Assembly: GCA_958496175.1 (NCBI GenBank) | Contig: OY292278.1 | Span: 5,704,001 to 5,768,000, forward strand | Reading direction: 5' to 3' | DNA: 64,000 nt | DNA from: Sisyra terminalis | Lineage: Eukaryota > Arthropoda > Insecta > Neuroptera > Sisyridae | Shown here: positions 45,201 to 57,663 of the stretch, one piece after another | How the letters are laid out: every line of letters starts with the position of its first letter | How positions within the stretch are numbered: the first letter of the stretch is position 1 | Translations under genes and position numbers: made by a program | Notes under the pieces: generated by a model | Seen by the model: the letters and a program-made list of their open reading frames with translations, nothing else | The model's database searches: none | What the model was told of the DNA's origin: nothing

Positions 45201-47801
45201 AACATGATAATTTTTTTTTGTAAATATGTTCAGCACTCATAAATGGGAATTCTTTTGAACTTTACAAAACAAACAACAAAAGAAAATTAATTTAGTCTGG
45301 AAGTACGAAATATGTTGTCCAACTTTATCGCCTAAAATATTTAATTCGAGCAATTTAATCTCTTTCCATTCATAATATTTATACCTCATTAACGCTCTTT
45401 TAATTTTCAAATATTCCAATTGGAATTTATTAGAAATGGGCTTCGCCCGCCCAGCAAACTTTGTGCCCAACAAAAGAAAACCCAATCGGAAAATATTTCA
45501 CTTGATTCTCAGTGGAAAGACGACGAAAATTTCCGTGTCATTTTAAAAAGCAGCAATGGTGCGGAATGGAGAAAATGGAAGAAAAGTTTTTTTTTCTGTT
45601 ATTTTTGCCACGAAAGCTCTCGTTTCGGTATTAATATCGAAATGCTACGACGCTTAGTGTTCGCTCGTGTTTCAGGCGCTCGTAAATTAATTCACGTAGG
45701 TACAATAAAGTAATTGATGACATAAAATCAAAGTTATAGTGAGATAAAGCTGGTGCTCCAGAGCGTTTAACAGCCGATATATGCACTTACAATTAAAATT
45801 CCCATTAGATACATTGTAATGACGTGGATCAAATTACTTCGCAAATGGAGTTAGCGACGACAACGGCAACTTTCAAGTGGTCATCGCCACTGTCTATTTT
45901 ATGATCTCATATCTAATATAATATGTACGAGTATGTTGAAGAGCCGCTCTAAAGTGGAACAAGGAGAATATTTTGCGTTCATCGCCATGTAGGACATCTC
46001 ATTTTGTCGCAGATTTACCGGATTTGGAGAGCTTTTTATTGGAGAAAGCTCCATTGCACTTCAACTAACATACAAAGTTAACAAAGTTTTGGGTTTGAAC
46101 TTGTGAATTTTTTTTCTTGGGTTGTCATTTGATGATACCTATCTTCAATGAAAACATTTAAATATTTTTTAATGATCATTTTCTTGCGAAAGTTTGTACA
46201 AAAAGAAATCGAATTAAACTATTAATTGTCGTCCATCATTTCTCTTCATATATCCACGAAATTAATATACAATCCTCTTTAAAAAGATTGACAAGGGTTA
46301 ACTTTAATTTCTCCCATATAATAGCCAGAACAACTAGCAGCGTAAAGTCAATTCTTTGAACATTAATCCAAAGTTGCATCCCATTCCGGATCACGATATA
46401 ATCTTGAATGGCAGGAAATTGGAGGATTTGATCCCAAAAAGGGATGCAGGTATTTACGGCTAATTTAAAAGATATGCAAAGCATTCTCGCTAGACAAAAG
46501 CTCGTCCAATCTCGCGAAAAAGCTCGTCTTTCATTAACGACGACGAAAACGCTTCGAGCTGCTATCTGCCGTAACACAATTTCTTTGTTTAACATTTTCC
46601 AATGTTGCTAAGTCTGCAGCATCAAAAAGAAAACCCAAGCGATTTTATTTGAGCTTTTTTGCGATAAGCAACAACTAAAGATGTGGCAAAACGAACAAAA
46701 CGTATAGTATACTATATGGGTCAGACGAGGATAAATTGAATGTTAGAACAATGTCTGAGCAATGTCTGGCTGGTGTGCTTTTTAATTTTCTGCAAAATAA
46801 ATAAATGGAAAAATTAATTGAAACTGTACGATGGATATTTGAGTTGAATGAGAACAGGGCGACACACGTGGATTGTGGAGGAAAATGTTTTGCAGTGCAT
46901 GTTCTGCATTTCCATCCAAAGACTGACACGTTTCCTATGCTTCTATATGATAACATTATTAAGCTCAGGATAGATGTTTCGTTGGATTTTATATAGTGCA
47001 ACAACAAGTGCAGTGTAATATATGTGAAAGAACATTTCTATAGGGGGGCACACCCGACTGAATGGGGTTGCGGGGGTGGCGAGTGTTGTAAAAGAAAGAT
47101 AGCGTTAATGTTCTCCGCTTACGTGCAAGAAAGATTGGAGTGAAGAAAGGGCAATGTGTGGTTGTAACTTTAATTAAAATAGAGCTATTGTTCAGCAGTA
47201 AAGACCAAGAGAGTTGTGTGTTGGGTTATTTATAGTTTGGCTAGCACGTTGATGCATTTAAAACTAGTTAGATTTGTGGCGAAAACACGGTGGTAGGGAA
47301 CGGGAAGAGGGTGGAAAAACTCATATGCATTTCTAATATGTAATTACATAATAGAATAATGTATTTTCCATTATGGTTTGATTCGGGTTTTGTTTTTCAC
47401 TCCCTCGTTCGGTTTAACGTTTCAATTTTGTGTCAGGATTTGCAATAAAACTGCTACATTTTCTCGCGGGGGTTTTTTTTTTTAAAAAAATCATGAGGGA
47501 TATTTTCTGTAAAATAGACCACCAGCTTAAACTTTTCTTGGGCCAAGAAAATCGACTATTTTTAGTCCCTCCCTTAGCAATCTGCAGCATCCACTGCTGT
47601 ACCTATTATCTTTACGATAAGCATTTTTCAATTAAGTTTTGAAAAAATTGTTATATCAATGAAAATCACTACAAGATCTACGCGAAAAAACATTGACTTA
47701 ACAGATATTGATTCAACCGTTGTAAAAGCTGATTTTTTGTAGCCACAGGAATGTTTCAAACTCAAAATATAGATAAAAACAATCTTTAAAGTAAGATGTA
47801 T
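45201..47801. other. Unique block with GC-richer islands (45420-46060, 46450-47330)
   Basis: The block has the highest density of AAAGCTC/GAGCTTT strings besides 57-63 kb (for example 45613, 46027, 46045, 46497, 46522, 46648). A 119-codon frame on the minus strand (46236-46595) is the longest uninterrupted non-repetitive frame here, but I find no domain, signal peptide or splice context, so it is left uncalled. Confidence 0.35.
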
Positions 47802-48385
47802 TAGACTAGGCCAAAAAATCGAACTTTTTTTTTGAAAAGTATAACGTAAATATTGTTTAAGATGACTGAAAAAAAATATCGGGAAGGTTTGAGTTCTTAA
47901 TATTAATATTAAGAGGTCTATAATTTTTAATTTCGATTTTTTATTTGTGCTTTCATTTTTGCGTCAATGCTGACAAACTATCAAGGTAAAAAAATCATTT
48001 GCATAAATATTTATAGAAAATTAAATTCCCTACAAAAACGTTTTTGTAATTTTTTTTGCCAGATATGCCGTTTCCGAATTATCAAGCTTTAAACATTACT
48101 ATAATTTTTAGATTAATCTTCTTTATTTTGGAATTTTGTAACTAACGCAAAAATAAATATATAGAAATTAAAAATATAGATTCTTTAAGAAAATTTAATA
48201 CTCTACAAAAAAAAAAGGTTTTTTAACATTTTTACATAAAATTACTCTTTCAAAAGTTTTTCACAAGTAAAGTTGAAGAAAATATTAAGTTATTGGTTTT
48301 TTCGTTGTTGAATCAATTTTGAAAGAGTTATTTTATATAAAAACAATAAGAGACCTTTTTTGTTGTACATTAAATTCCATTAGAG
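47802..48385. repeat. Foldback element, family D copy 2
   Basis: It begins TTAGACTAGGCCAAAAAATC and runs through TTAATATTAATATTAAGAGG, CTATCAAGGTAAAAAAATCA and TGCCGTTTCCGAATTATCAA to a short central hairpin (48190-48370). It matches copy 1 in inverse orientation and copy 3 directly. Confidence 0.75.
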
Positions 48386-48394
48386 ATTAAAAAC

Positions 48395-49740
48395 ACCCTT
48401 ATGTTTTTAATAAGAGTATATTTTTCTTGCTAAAATATTTTCCTAAAGTTCCAAAATTTTCTAGAAAGTTGAAAATAATCTTCTTTTGAACTAATGTGTA
48501 TATCATTTCATTCTTAAAAGCCAAATATAAATACAAAATTCTTTGTTAAGATAAAACGTTCCAGCTGGTAGTAAATTAGGCCAAAAAAATCAACTGTTTT
48601 TTTTTTGAAAAGTATATGAAAAATATTGTTCGAGATAACAAAAAAAAATTTGGATTGGTTTGAACCCTTAATATTAATATTACGAGGTCTATCATCTTTA
48701 ATTTCGATTTGTGCTTTGATTTTTGCGTCAAAGCTGTCAAACTATCAAGGTAAAAAATTTATCTGCACATATATTTATAGGAAATTAAATTTTCTACAAA
48801 AAACGTTTCTTTTAAAATTATTGCCTGATACGCCGTTTCCGAATAATCAAGCTTTAAACATTGATATAATTTTTGGATTTATTTTCTTTATTCTGGAATT
48901 TTGTAACTAACGAACAAATTAATATATAGAAATTAATAATATAGATCCTTGAAAAGAATTTAATGCTCTACAAAAAAGGTCTCTTAACGTTTTTACATAA
49001 AATCACTCTTTCAAAATTTGTTCAACAACGAAAAAAACAATAATTTAATTTTTTCTTCAACTTTAAGTATGAATAACTTTAGAAAAAATGATTTTATATA
49101 TAAAATTTAAGATAACTTTTTTGTAGAACAATAAATTTCCTACAAGAATCTATATTATTCATTTCTATATATTTATTTGTTCGTTAGTTCCAAAATTCCA
49201 AAATAAAGAAGATAAATCTAAAAATTACATCAATTATTAAGGCTTGATTATTCAGAAACAGCATGTCTTGCAAAAATTTTTAAAGAAACATTTTTTGTAG
49301 AGAATTTAATTTCCTACAATAAAACAATAATTTCCTACATTTCCTAAATATATATGCAGATAATTTTTTTCACCTTGATAGTTTGACAGCATTGACTTAA
49401 AAATGAAAGCACAAATAAAAAATCCAAAAATAAAGATGATATACCTCTTAATATAAATGTAAAGGACTCAAAGCTTCCCGATATTTTTTTTAGTTATCTT
49501 AAACAATATTTTTAATATACTTTTCAAAAAAAAATTGTCGATTTTTTGGGCTCAGTCTACTACCAGCTGGAATGTTTTATCTTAACATAGAATATTGCAT
49601 TTATATTTGGCTTTTAGGAATGAAATGAAATATACATTAGTTCAAAAGAAGATTTTTTTTAACTTTCCAGAAAATTTTGAAACTTGAGGAAAATATTTTA
49701 GCAAGAAAAATATACTTATATTAAGAACCGAATTTTTTTC
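48395..49740. repeat. Foldback element, family D copy 3 (1.35 kb palindrome)
   Basis: Arms of about 640 bp (48395-49000 against 49060-49740) pair around 49040: CCAGCTGGTAG at 48563 with CTACCAGCTGG at 49557, CTTTGTTAAGATAAAACGTT against TGTTTTATCTTAACATAG, and TGTCAAACTATCAAGGT against ACCTTGATAGTTTGACA. The paired sequence extends beyond the shared terminal motif into flanks shared by both arms, so the element includes a further outer repeat. Non-coding; a transcript would fold into a very long double-stranded RNA. Confidence 0.82.
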
Positions 49741-49925
49741 TTAAAAAAATATTTTTTTATCCTTTTTTAAGTGGTTGTTTTCCAAAACGAAATTTCCAAG
49801 ACTTTAAAAAAATAAATAAACTTTTGGATCAAGCCTTTTTAAATAGAAAAAAAATCATTAAAATCTATTAATTTTTTTAATTCTTACATACTTGAAATTC
49901 TTTATTTTGCCTTCATCTCCTAATC

Positions 49926-50254
49926 AGTGTTTTGTGTGGATACTTGCGGACCGCTTTTATAATTTTACGTAACGTCAACCACAAACATCAAAAAATAAAA
50001 TAATTAACTTGGTCAATGTATTATCGCTTGTATTGAGATATGTAAAGAAAAGGGTTGAAAGGGGAATCCAAATTCTTTATTGTTAACTGCATTTTGTTGC
50101 CCAATAATTGCACAGTTTAAATAATATGTCGTATTTTTTAAGTTTTCGTGAAAAGTCAATTATAAAAACGAATAAAATTTTTAGTGCATGGACCACCAAA
50201 ACTTTACTCTTGCACCACCAGTGGTTCGCGAACCAAAGCTTGAGAATCACTGCC
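49926..50254. mobile_element. Possible hAT-type MITE; right end clear, left end uncertain
   Basis: The complement of 50254 inwards reads CAGTGATTCTCAAGCTTTGG, then TTCGCGAACCACTGGTGG, a terminal sequence style common in hAT elements (CAGTG.TTCTCAA..TTTGG..CGCGAACC). A possible left end CAGTGTTTTGTGTGG at 49926 leads to a similar CGGACCGC, but the 8 bp flanks (CTCCTAAT and CCCTATTT) do not match well. No transposase. Confidence 0.45.
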
Positions 50255-53200
50255 CTATTTAATTGTTTATTTTTATAAAATGCTTTTTAACCCAATCTTT
50301 TCCCAACTTTACTATATCCAATATATTAAACCAATAACAAATTAACTATTTTCATTACAAACCCGCATTTACGAGTACCCTTTTCGGGTCTCAACTTTTG
50401 CAAAAAAACCATATAGGAAAATTTAAAAAAATTATTTAGATTTGGGGAAAAACATACCATTGAAATTTTGCATTGAATTCCACAACACCTAATTGAAACG
50501 AGACGATTCATGTTACAGGGGGTTGAAAGGCGGGAGGACTGAGTACAAAAATGCAAAGTTTCATTCAACTGAAAATGTAATCATTGATGAATGAAAAACC
50601 AGGCCTTGTACAAAAAAAAAACCGGCTCGACATATGTAAACAAAGCCGACACAAATGAGATAGATAAATTTAAACAATTGTTGTAAATTAAAACGTGCAT
50701 TTTTTGCAGCATTTATGCTGGAGACCAATCGGTGAGTTATCGGCCGTGTGCCACCATCGAGCAACCACTTCGGGCTTTTATTATATGAATTAATTTGTTA
50801 ATTGCATGTGCAACACGAATTGCATCGCCTCATAAATTGGTCGTAAACAAAGACGTACTAGTCGGCAAGCGGGAGGTCTATCAAATACGTTCTTAACATG
50901 GTTAAAACTTTGCCACATGCAATGTTCAACAACGGGGGATGAAAATCCAGTCGTAGTTCAAAACGGATGTGACGGGGGTGCAAGGCGTTGATGCACTTGC
51001 AGTTACTTGCATCATCAATAAGATCGTAATCACACGATTATTAAACTTAAATATTTAAGTTTTGCAAGTATTAAGTGGGATATAATATTTTGTTGGGGAT
51101 GTACATTGCTGGAGAATATTTGCCTAGAAAGTTCATCGTTTTGTATGAAACTTCTCAAACAATATCGCAATTACTTCAAATATCACATGGGGCTAAAAGT
51201 ATAGTTTGTAACACTTAATTGTTGAACTATAGTGGATTAAGGGAATAATTTTAATCAACTTTTGTGTAAATATTTTATAATGGGAAAACATATTTTGAGT
51301 TCTAAGCCCAAACTTCTCAGCTTCTGATAATCTTCAAATTAATTTGTAGAACTGTTAAACTTATTTTTTCAACCCCCAATTCTTTAAACTTGATTTAAAT
51401 TTCTGATATTTTTTTCACAAAATCTTAAGAAAAACTAAAAGTTTTTCCAATTTTATTTTTCAGTCTCCAATTCAGTGATATCACTAAGATTGGCATCTAA
51501 AAATTTTCAACTTAAGCACCAATATGTTTCTTAGAACTTAAGTTGTGCTTTTTTTTAAAAGAATAAAGAAAAAATCTTTTTTCTCAGGTACAAAATAAGC
51601 TGCAAAAAATTTACTTTTTCTTATTGGGAATAGTCAATGTTGGCAGAGCTTAGGGGATGAGAACCAATGCTTGGCTTTACTCGAAAACAAATCTAGTTAC
51701 AAACATCTAATTCTATTTAAAATGCAAAATAATAATTGCATTTTCTCGATACACAAGTTTGAAAAATCTTTTTTTTATTTTTTGGTGTGAATTAAAAGTT
51801 TTTCTTTGTACAAAAATTTCTTACAGTTGTACTAGTTTCGTGTTTTTCCACATCACATTTGTTTTTTTTTTTTTTTTTAGTTTTTCATTGCATACTTTGT
51901 GTGTTATTTGGATGAAGAAAAGCAGTGAAGCGGTGGAATTTTCTGTAAGGGATGATGAAACGGCACGGGGCGCTCTTTGTCGTGCTTCAGCACTCGGGAA
52001 TATGACAAGGAATGAGAGGGGTGTATTGGTTAGGTGTGTTTGGGGCAAAGAGGGTGGGAAAAAAACACTACAATACATTTAATTCTCCACTTCAAACGAT
52101 GTGTTTCTTTACTGCATTTTCATTGTTTGTAGTCTGTTTTATTTTTCTGGGAAAACTTTAGTTGTCGTTGAGGAAATCTTATTATAACACGAACGGATTA
52201 AAAACAACATACGATTTGCTATTTCCTTCTTTTTTTATGGACTTCAATTGCATTATTGCATCTGCGTTTTTAAAAGTTAATCGGCGAAATTTTCGGCTAA
52301 GTACTTTAGGTATCCAACGTAAATTTCATAATAGAATTTGGAAATGATTTTCGAGGACGTCCCAATGAAAATTTAGTCTTTCAATATCCATAGAAACAGA
52401 CAAATATTGGGGAAATCGTAAATTTCAAGATCGAAATTTTGAGCTTTTTAAGATTTAGACCAAAAAAGAAAAGATTTATCAAGATAGATCAATACAAGAC
52501 TAATAGATATGTGGATCATTCTTAGTTTAATGTCAATTTTAGAAAGTTGGTAAAAAAATTTGGGATAAACCACGAAAAAAAAATGTATTGGCTTCAATTA
52601 GTTGGTGAAAAGCTGCATTTTTACCTGGCAACTTCTACGCCTAAAGCGCTTCCACTAATTTGCAACAGGTTAATCGAATTAAACCGAATGCTTCCGACCA
52701 TATGTTGTTCACCTAAATAAACGAAGCAATCAACTTAAGCGATTTTATTACTCCCAAAGCTCGGCTTCGTACAACCCACCCCCCAAAACCCCACTTAAGA
52801 CTCACCTAAAGCTCGCTAAAAGCTTGTCCCATTCGAATACACGCTCTACCATCCCCATCCACCCAGTCCATTGCCTAAAGTTTCTCGTACCAAATCCCCA
52901 TTACCAAAAGTGGCCAAGTTCAAATTCACACCACCATCCGTCCCCGCCACGTCTCGTCTCGCGGTTAATCAAGCCGCGATTGCCAATGAACCAAGAAAAA
53001 AGCAAGGCGTTAGTCCTTAACTGTTTATTTAAAGAAAAACGTCCATAAAATATTTATAGAGATCCACTCAGTCCTGGAAAATTATACACCTCGATTTGAA
53101 TGAGTCTCGGTGGTATTTTCATTGCAGAATAATAAAAGTTTTTTTTTACGGCTCCATCAAAAGTCTGGATTTTATCATCGACTAAACTCGGCCACGTATG

Positions 53201-53654
53201 TTGTGTCCATGGCTATAAAATTCCCTTGTTTTTTAATAACATTCCTGCGCTAAACTACAACTACGACATTGGGCTGGTGGGAGCAAAAAAAAGGATTTCT
53301 TAATTTTGGGACCTAAATGATTAAATCAATCAAAAAGCATTACAATTTTTGAAATTCTAGTACCAAATTTATTCATTAAATCATGTTTAAAGAAATCAAT
53401 AAAGTTTCAATTTTTTCACGTAGAAAAATACCAAAGAATAGTTGTGAAGAAAAAATAGTTGTGGTAGTCGAGTAGTTGACATCACACCAAAATAAGCACA
53501 AGTGAAAATCTAAAACACGTCACCAAGAACCAAGAAAGTGCAACGATTAGTTGAGAAAGGATAGATTAAGACCTTTACGTGAAAAAAGATGAAATCAACT
53601 ATCATCTATATAAAGCTCAATTAGAATTTCTCAACATCGTCCATCCATGTATAG
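50255..53654. other. Unique block with GC-richer islands (50500-51060, 51880-53110)
   Basis: No gene recognised. A C-rich CACCCCCCAAAACCCCAC-type run lies near 52780. Overlapping frames on both strands at 51759-52082 are typical of unconstrained sequence. Candidate regulatory islands only. Confidence 0.35.
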
Positions 53655-54051
53655 TAGGGTGTCCGTTATTTCCCAAATTGATTTTCTTACAGCCACCGCC
53701 CCTTGAATTTTTAGTTTAAGATATAAAAAAAAATTATCCAATATAATTAAGCTCTTAATTTCTTGATTAAACCGTGCCGGAAACATTTTACTTTTACCAT
53801 TTAAATAACATGGCATTAATCAAAATAAGATTTTGTTAAGTTATACTGTGTATACAATATATGAAATATATTGCAGTCCAATTTATGTTGTATAATTTAA
53901 CATAATAGTATACAAATTTAATACAACAATATAAAAATTTAATATAATAATATACAAATTTAATATAATAATATATAAACTTAATATAATAATATATAAA
54001 AACCATACCACCAACATAAATTTGAACAGAAGTTTAAACAAAAATATTCGT

Positions 54052-54099
54052 GACGTATTACCCAAATACGTATTTCGATTGCCAAGCAATCTTCATCAG
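54052..54099 (-). ncRNA. Hammerhead-like core, family A copy 3 left arm
   Basis: CTGATGAA, perfect stem GATTGC/GCAATC with TTG loop, GAAA, ACGTAT, loop, ATACGT and GTC. Along with the right arm this is the best-preserved family A core. Confidence 0.48.
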
Positions 54100-54229
54100 T
54101 GGTCATCAAGTAGTCTGGATCACTCCGTAACTGCTATGTGATGATTCACATTTCATAGCAGTTACGGTCATTCATATTAGTGAATCATCACATAGCAGTT
54201 ACGGAGTGATCCATACTTCTTGATGATCA

Positions 54230-54277
54230 CTGATGAAGATTGCTTGGTAATCGAAATACGTATCTGGGTAATACGTC
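54230..54277 (+). ncRNA. Hammerhead-like core, family A copy 3 right arm
   Basis: CTGATGAA, stem GATTGC/GTAATC (one G-T pair) with TTG loop, GAAA, ACGTAT/CTGGGTA/ATACGT helix, GTC. Two extra bases (AT) lie between GAAA and the helix compared with a textbook hammerhead. Confidence 0.48.
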
Positions 54278-55496
54278 ACGAATATTTTTGTTTGAACTTC
54301 TCTTCAAATTTATGTTGATGGTATGGTTTTTATATATTATTATATTAACTTTTTTTATTATTATATTAAATTTGTATATTATTATATTAAATTTGTATAT
54401 TATTTTATTGAATTTGTATATTAATATCTTAAATTATACTACATAAATTGGACTGCAATATATTTTATATATTGTATACACAACATGAGATTATTTGACT
54501 ATTTACAAAAATAAATAAATAAAAAGATTTATGATTGAATTATTCTGGCGTAAAATTTAACGCTCTACAAAAAAGGTCTCTTATAAACTTTCGATTAAAT
54601 GACTCCACTAAAAGTTATTCAACATTTAACTTGTGCCTTATATAAATATTGCAATATTTTTAACTTTTTGCTCATTTTTACTTTTTGTAACAATAAAATC
54701 ATTGAAAGAGAAAATAAAAATTTTTATCATTAGAGCGCCAGTGATTATTTGTGTTAATTTTATGGCTTGAATTGAAAATTAAAAAAAATAACATTTTTTG
54801 ACAATTAAAACAGGTGACATAAGATCCGAATTCACTATAGTCGTGAAATTCAATTTCTCCAGGATAAATTTTCGAACTTTTATCAATATTTTGTACTTAC
54901 GAAGTGAATTTCATAATGAGACTATCGACAAAAGTTTAATTCAATTTTTTTCCATTTCACCTGATGCCATCTATGAGAAATTTCTTAGAACTTCTAGTCA
55001 ACAAATAAAATGTTGAATAAATTTCAGAATACAAATTAATTCAAGTTAAATGTTGAATAACTTTTATTGGAGTAATTTAATCGAAAATTTATAAAACACT
55101 TTTTTGTAGAACGTTCAATTCTACGTCAGAATAATTTAATTATAAATCTTTTCATTCGTTTGTTTCTGAGAAAAAAAATTAAAAGTAAAAAGTCAAATAA
55201 TCCCATGTTATTTAAATGGTAAAAGTTACATGATTCCAGCACGGTTTAATCAAGAAATTAAGAGCTTAATTGTATTGGATAATTTTTTTGTATCTCAAAC
55301 TAAAAATTCAGGGGGCGATCGCTGTAAAAATCAATTTGGGAAATAACGGACACCCTAATGCACAGTTGAGCCTAATATTAACAAAATCAACTAGTTAATA
55401 TGGCCCAAAATAAAAATAAAAAAGCTGAAATGAGTCACAAGAACCAATTTTTCATGATTAATTAAAAGATTTAAAAAAAAAGGATAAAAATTGAAT

Positions 55497-55610
55497 CCAA
55501 TGGACAAATGCGGCAATCTTAGTTTTCGAGAACTGCAAAAATCTTTGGCAGACGCCACTTCACTTGTACATCGATCATCAACTGCTAAAATATATTTAAC
55601 CGAATTAAGA
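55497..55610 (+). pseudogene. Gypsy-type retrotransposon fragment (RT/RNase H junction)
   Basis: One frame reads SFRELQKSLADATSLVHRSS then TAKIYLTEL. This matches the connector between reverse transcriptase and RNase H in gypsy elements (F..LK..LADA.LLAHP......LTTDAS). The following TDAS, with the first RNase H Asp, is already lost. About 38 codons remain, with no neighbouring gypsy domains, so it is a tiny relic. Confidence 0.6.
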
Positions 55611-56967
55611 CTTATTTTCTTAGGTCTGATTATTTTTCCAAAATGCCGATAAATAATTATAAGTTCAAATATTTCTTCTGAACAAAACTATTAATTAGCT
55701 TAAAGAAATGTAAAATTTGTTCTTATATTTTTGTACTAACCTTCTAAAACTAGATAAATTACAAGACTTGCAACTCGTTTAAAATAAGACGAAATAAATA
55801 TCTCATTTAAATCTTTGCTTTTGCTAAGGCTTTGAAAGAAGTTAACATAGGTATGTCATTTCATCAGTGGTTTGCTTCACTGATTCATGAGGATTTTCAA
55901 AATTCAGACGGAATTAATTGAGAACTTATTCGCACTGCCAAGTTTAATTATAATTCAAAGTTTGCATTTAATAGTTTAAACTGTATAATTTAAGAAAAAC
56001 CCGTTTTTTATGATCAATAAATTTGAATAGTTTGTTAAGTTTGACATGAAAAAAAATTAAAAAAACGCCAGAATTGAAGACCACAAAGTTCACATTTATT
56101 TGTGGATATGAATGAAATAAAAATGACGAATGGTTAGTTCGGTACATCATGAATATTCAAAGACGAATACTGTGACATAATATCAGTCCTCAGCCCTCAG
56201 TTTTCCGGGTAGAGCTTCGACGGGTCCCATCTCTCATATTTCTTTGTCGGATGTAAAAGGAAATGCCATTTGCATGAAAACATTTCGCTTGGTATGGTGT
56301 TTTTTCTTCTTTTTTTTTTTGCTTCGTATTTTATCCCCCGCCATCCCCTAACCGTTTCACCCGCGACCGTCATACAAATCCTCGTAAAGGATATCATTCG
56401 TCATGTTACTGCATCTGGAAAGTATGTCAAAAATTATTTATGATTTTTATCAATGTCAGAATATTGCACAAATCGGTCTCATCATCGCAATGGTTTAGTC
56501 CCATTGCATGTGGGGGTTGGTTCTTTATTACATGAGCCTCAAGTTGAAAAAGATATTAAAACAAATATTGTTTTAAATTTTTTGTGCAAATCAAAACGAA
56601 ACGGAAGTGGATTATGTTAATGTGGCACCGGTGGTGTTTCAGTGTTATCTGACAAGGGGTGCATTTACCCCGTAAATTTTTGAAATCGCATGTTTTTATC
56701 TGACAAGTCGGCAATAATTTTTTTTTTCATTTAAACCATTTTTTATAAATGAGAAAATCGCTAGTCTCACGATAGTTGTTTTAAGGCTCTTATGTCTTCA
56801 AATAAAATAATGCATTAAATAATGCATAAATAACTAAAATAATGTTAATATTGGTGTACCTTTAAGGACTGCAGTTTCATATTTAACTCCAACAAACAGA
56901 AACTTTAGTTGAGTTTTGCTTAACAATGATATCTCAGAGGAGACCTTAGATAAAATTTTTATCATAT
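55611..56967. other. Unique block with GC-richer island (56160-56700)
   Basis: No gene or repeat partner recognised. Confidence 0.35.
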
Positions 56968-57025
56968 AAGGAAACAATTGAGGTTGTTTAAGATCGGTTT
57001 TTTTTTATTATTTAATATTCAATTA

Positions 57026-57058
57026 GCTACGTTTCGTAACGTATCGTAACTTCATCAG
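57026..57058 (-). ncRNA. Hammerhead-like core, family B copy 2 left arm
   Basis: The minus strand has an intact CTGATGAA box, stem GTTACG/CGTTAC with ATA loop (one mismatch), then GAAACGTAGC. Confidence 0.48.
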
Positions 57059-57121
57059 GCTTCTTGATTCACAACAAATATAATATTTTCATAATATTAT
57101 ATTTTTTGTGAATCAAAAAGC

Positions 57122-57154
57122 CTAATGAAGTTACGATATATAACGAAAAGTAGC
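57122..57154 (+). ncRNA. Hammerhead-like core, family B copy 2 right arm
   Basis: CTAATGAA, stem GTTACG/TATAAC weakened, then GAAAAGTAGC. More decayed than the left arm. Confidence 0.38.
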
Positions 57155-57238
57155 TAATTGAATATTAAATAATAAAAAAAAACGATCTTAAACAACCAGA
57201 ATTGTCTTCGTATTTAATAAAAGCTGAGATCTGAATTT

Positions 57239-57621
57239 TTTCATCTGTTATCTTTATCATCAAAAATCAAACATTTCCAAATGTCAAATACCAATTTTTT
57301 CCCCAAGATTCACGTTGAAAATTATTACTTTTCTAAAGTGTTCACTTTTGAAGAAATGAAACAAAAATGGTGGATTACTTTTATATATTTACAACCCCGC
57401 AGTTTGTATAGTTTTATTTTTTCTATCGCCTTCTAGATTTAATTCAAAGTTAAAGCTCTGAAAGCTTTGTGCGAGCAACTTTTTTACGAGTGACCCAAAC
57501 ATAAACGTTAACAATTATTCGTTTTGTTCGGAACCAAAAGCTCGAGTCATAAAAGCGGTCGTAAAAGTGATTTTAAGTGACATTCATCCCCCAACTTCCA
57601 CGAACATTAAAAATTGCTTTA

Positions 57622-57663
<42 letters not shown>

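Larger units (their letters stand above)
53813..54481. mobile_element. Palindromic element, family A copy 3, nested in family G
   Basis: The flanks AACATG at 53807-53812 and 54482-54487 are a duplication, and the undamaged right arm of family G shows the single-site sequence. A left extension (ATTAATCAAAATAAGATTTT) precedes arms that begin GTATACAATATATGAAATAT and pair around 54160. Both cores have the intact CTGATGAA box. Confidence 0.82.
53655..55357. mobile_element. TA-flanked foldback element, family G, interrupted by family A copy 3
   Basis: The termini GGGTGTCCGTTATTTCCC (from 53657) and the complement (to 55355) sit between TA dinucleotides, as in Tc1/mariner-type MITEs. Outer arms pair over about 155 bp (to CCATTTAAATAACATG). 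Inside, a second hairpin block (54540-55170; CGCTCTACAAAAAAGGTCTC and TTTTTTGTAGAACG) resembles the core of family D. No transposase frame. Without the nested element it is about 1.03 kb. Confidence 0.8.
56968..57238. mobile_element. Palindromic element, family B copy 2 (compact)
   Basis: Left GGTTGTTTAAGATCGG and right CGATCTTAAACAACC pair, and the arms meet at about 57092. A right-hand extension (TTTAATAAAAGCTGAGATCT) corresponds to the left extension of copy 1. Possible flanks ATTTTTATCAT/ATTTTTTCATC are imperfect. At about 245 bp it shows the minimal arm-to-arm form. Confidence 0.8.

Noticed and set aside
46236..46595. 119-codon open frame on the minus strand
   Set aside because: No domain, no signal peptide and no recognisable family; chance length is plausible in this locally GC-richer sequence.
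49926..49960. Confident left end of a hAT MITE
   Set aside because: The terminus is similar but the 8 bp flanks do not match those of the right end, so only the right end at 50254 is firm.
51759..52082. Overlapping open frames on both strands (107 and 85 codons)
   Set aside because: They are mirror frames over a T-rich tract with no motif; typical of unconstrained sequence.
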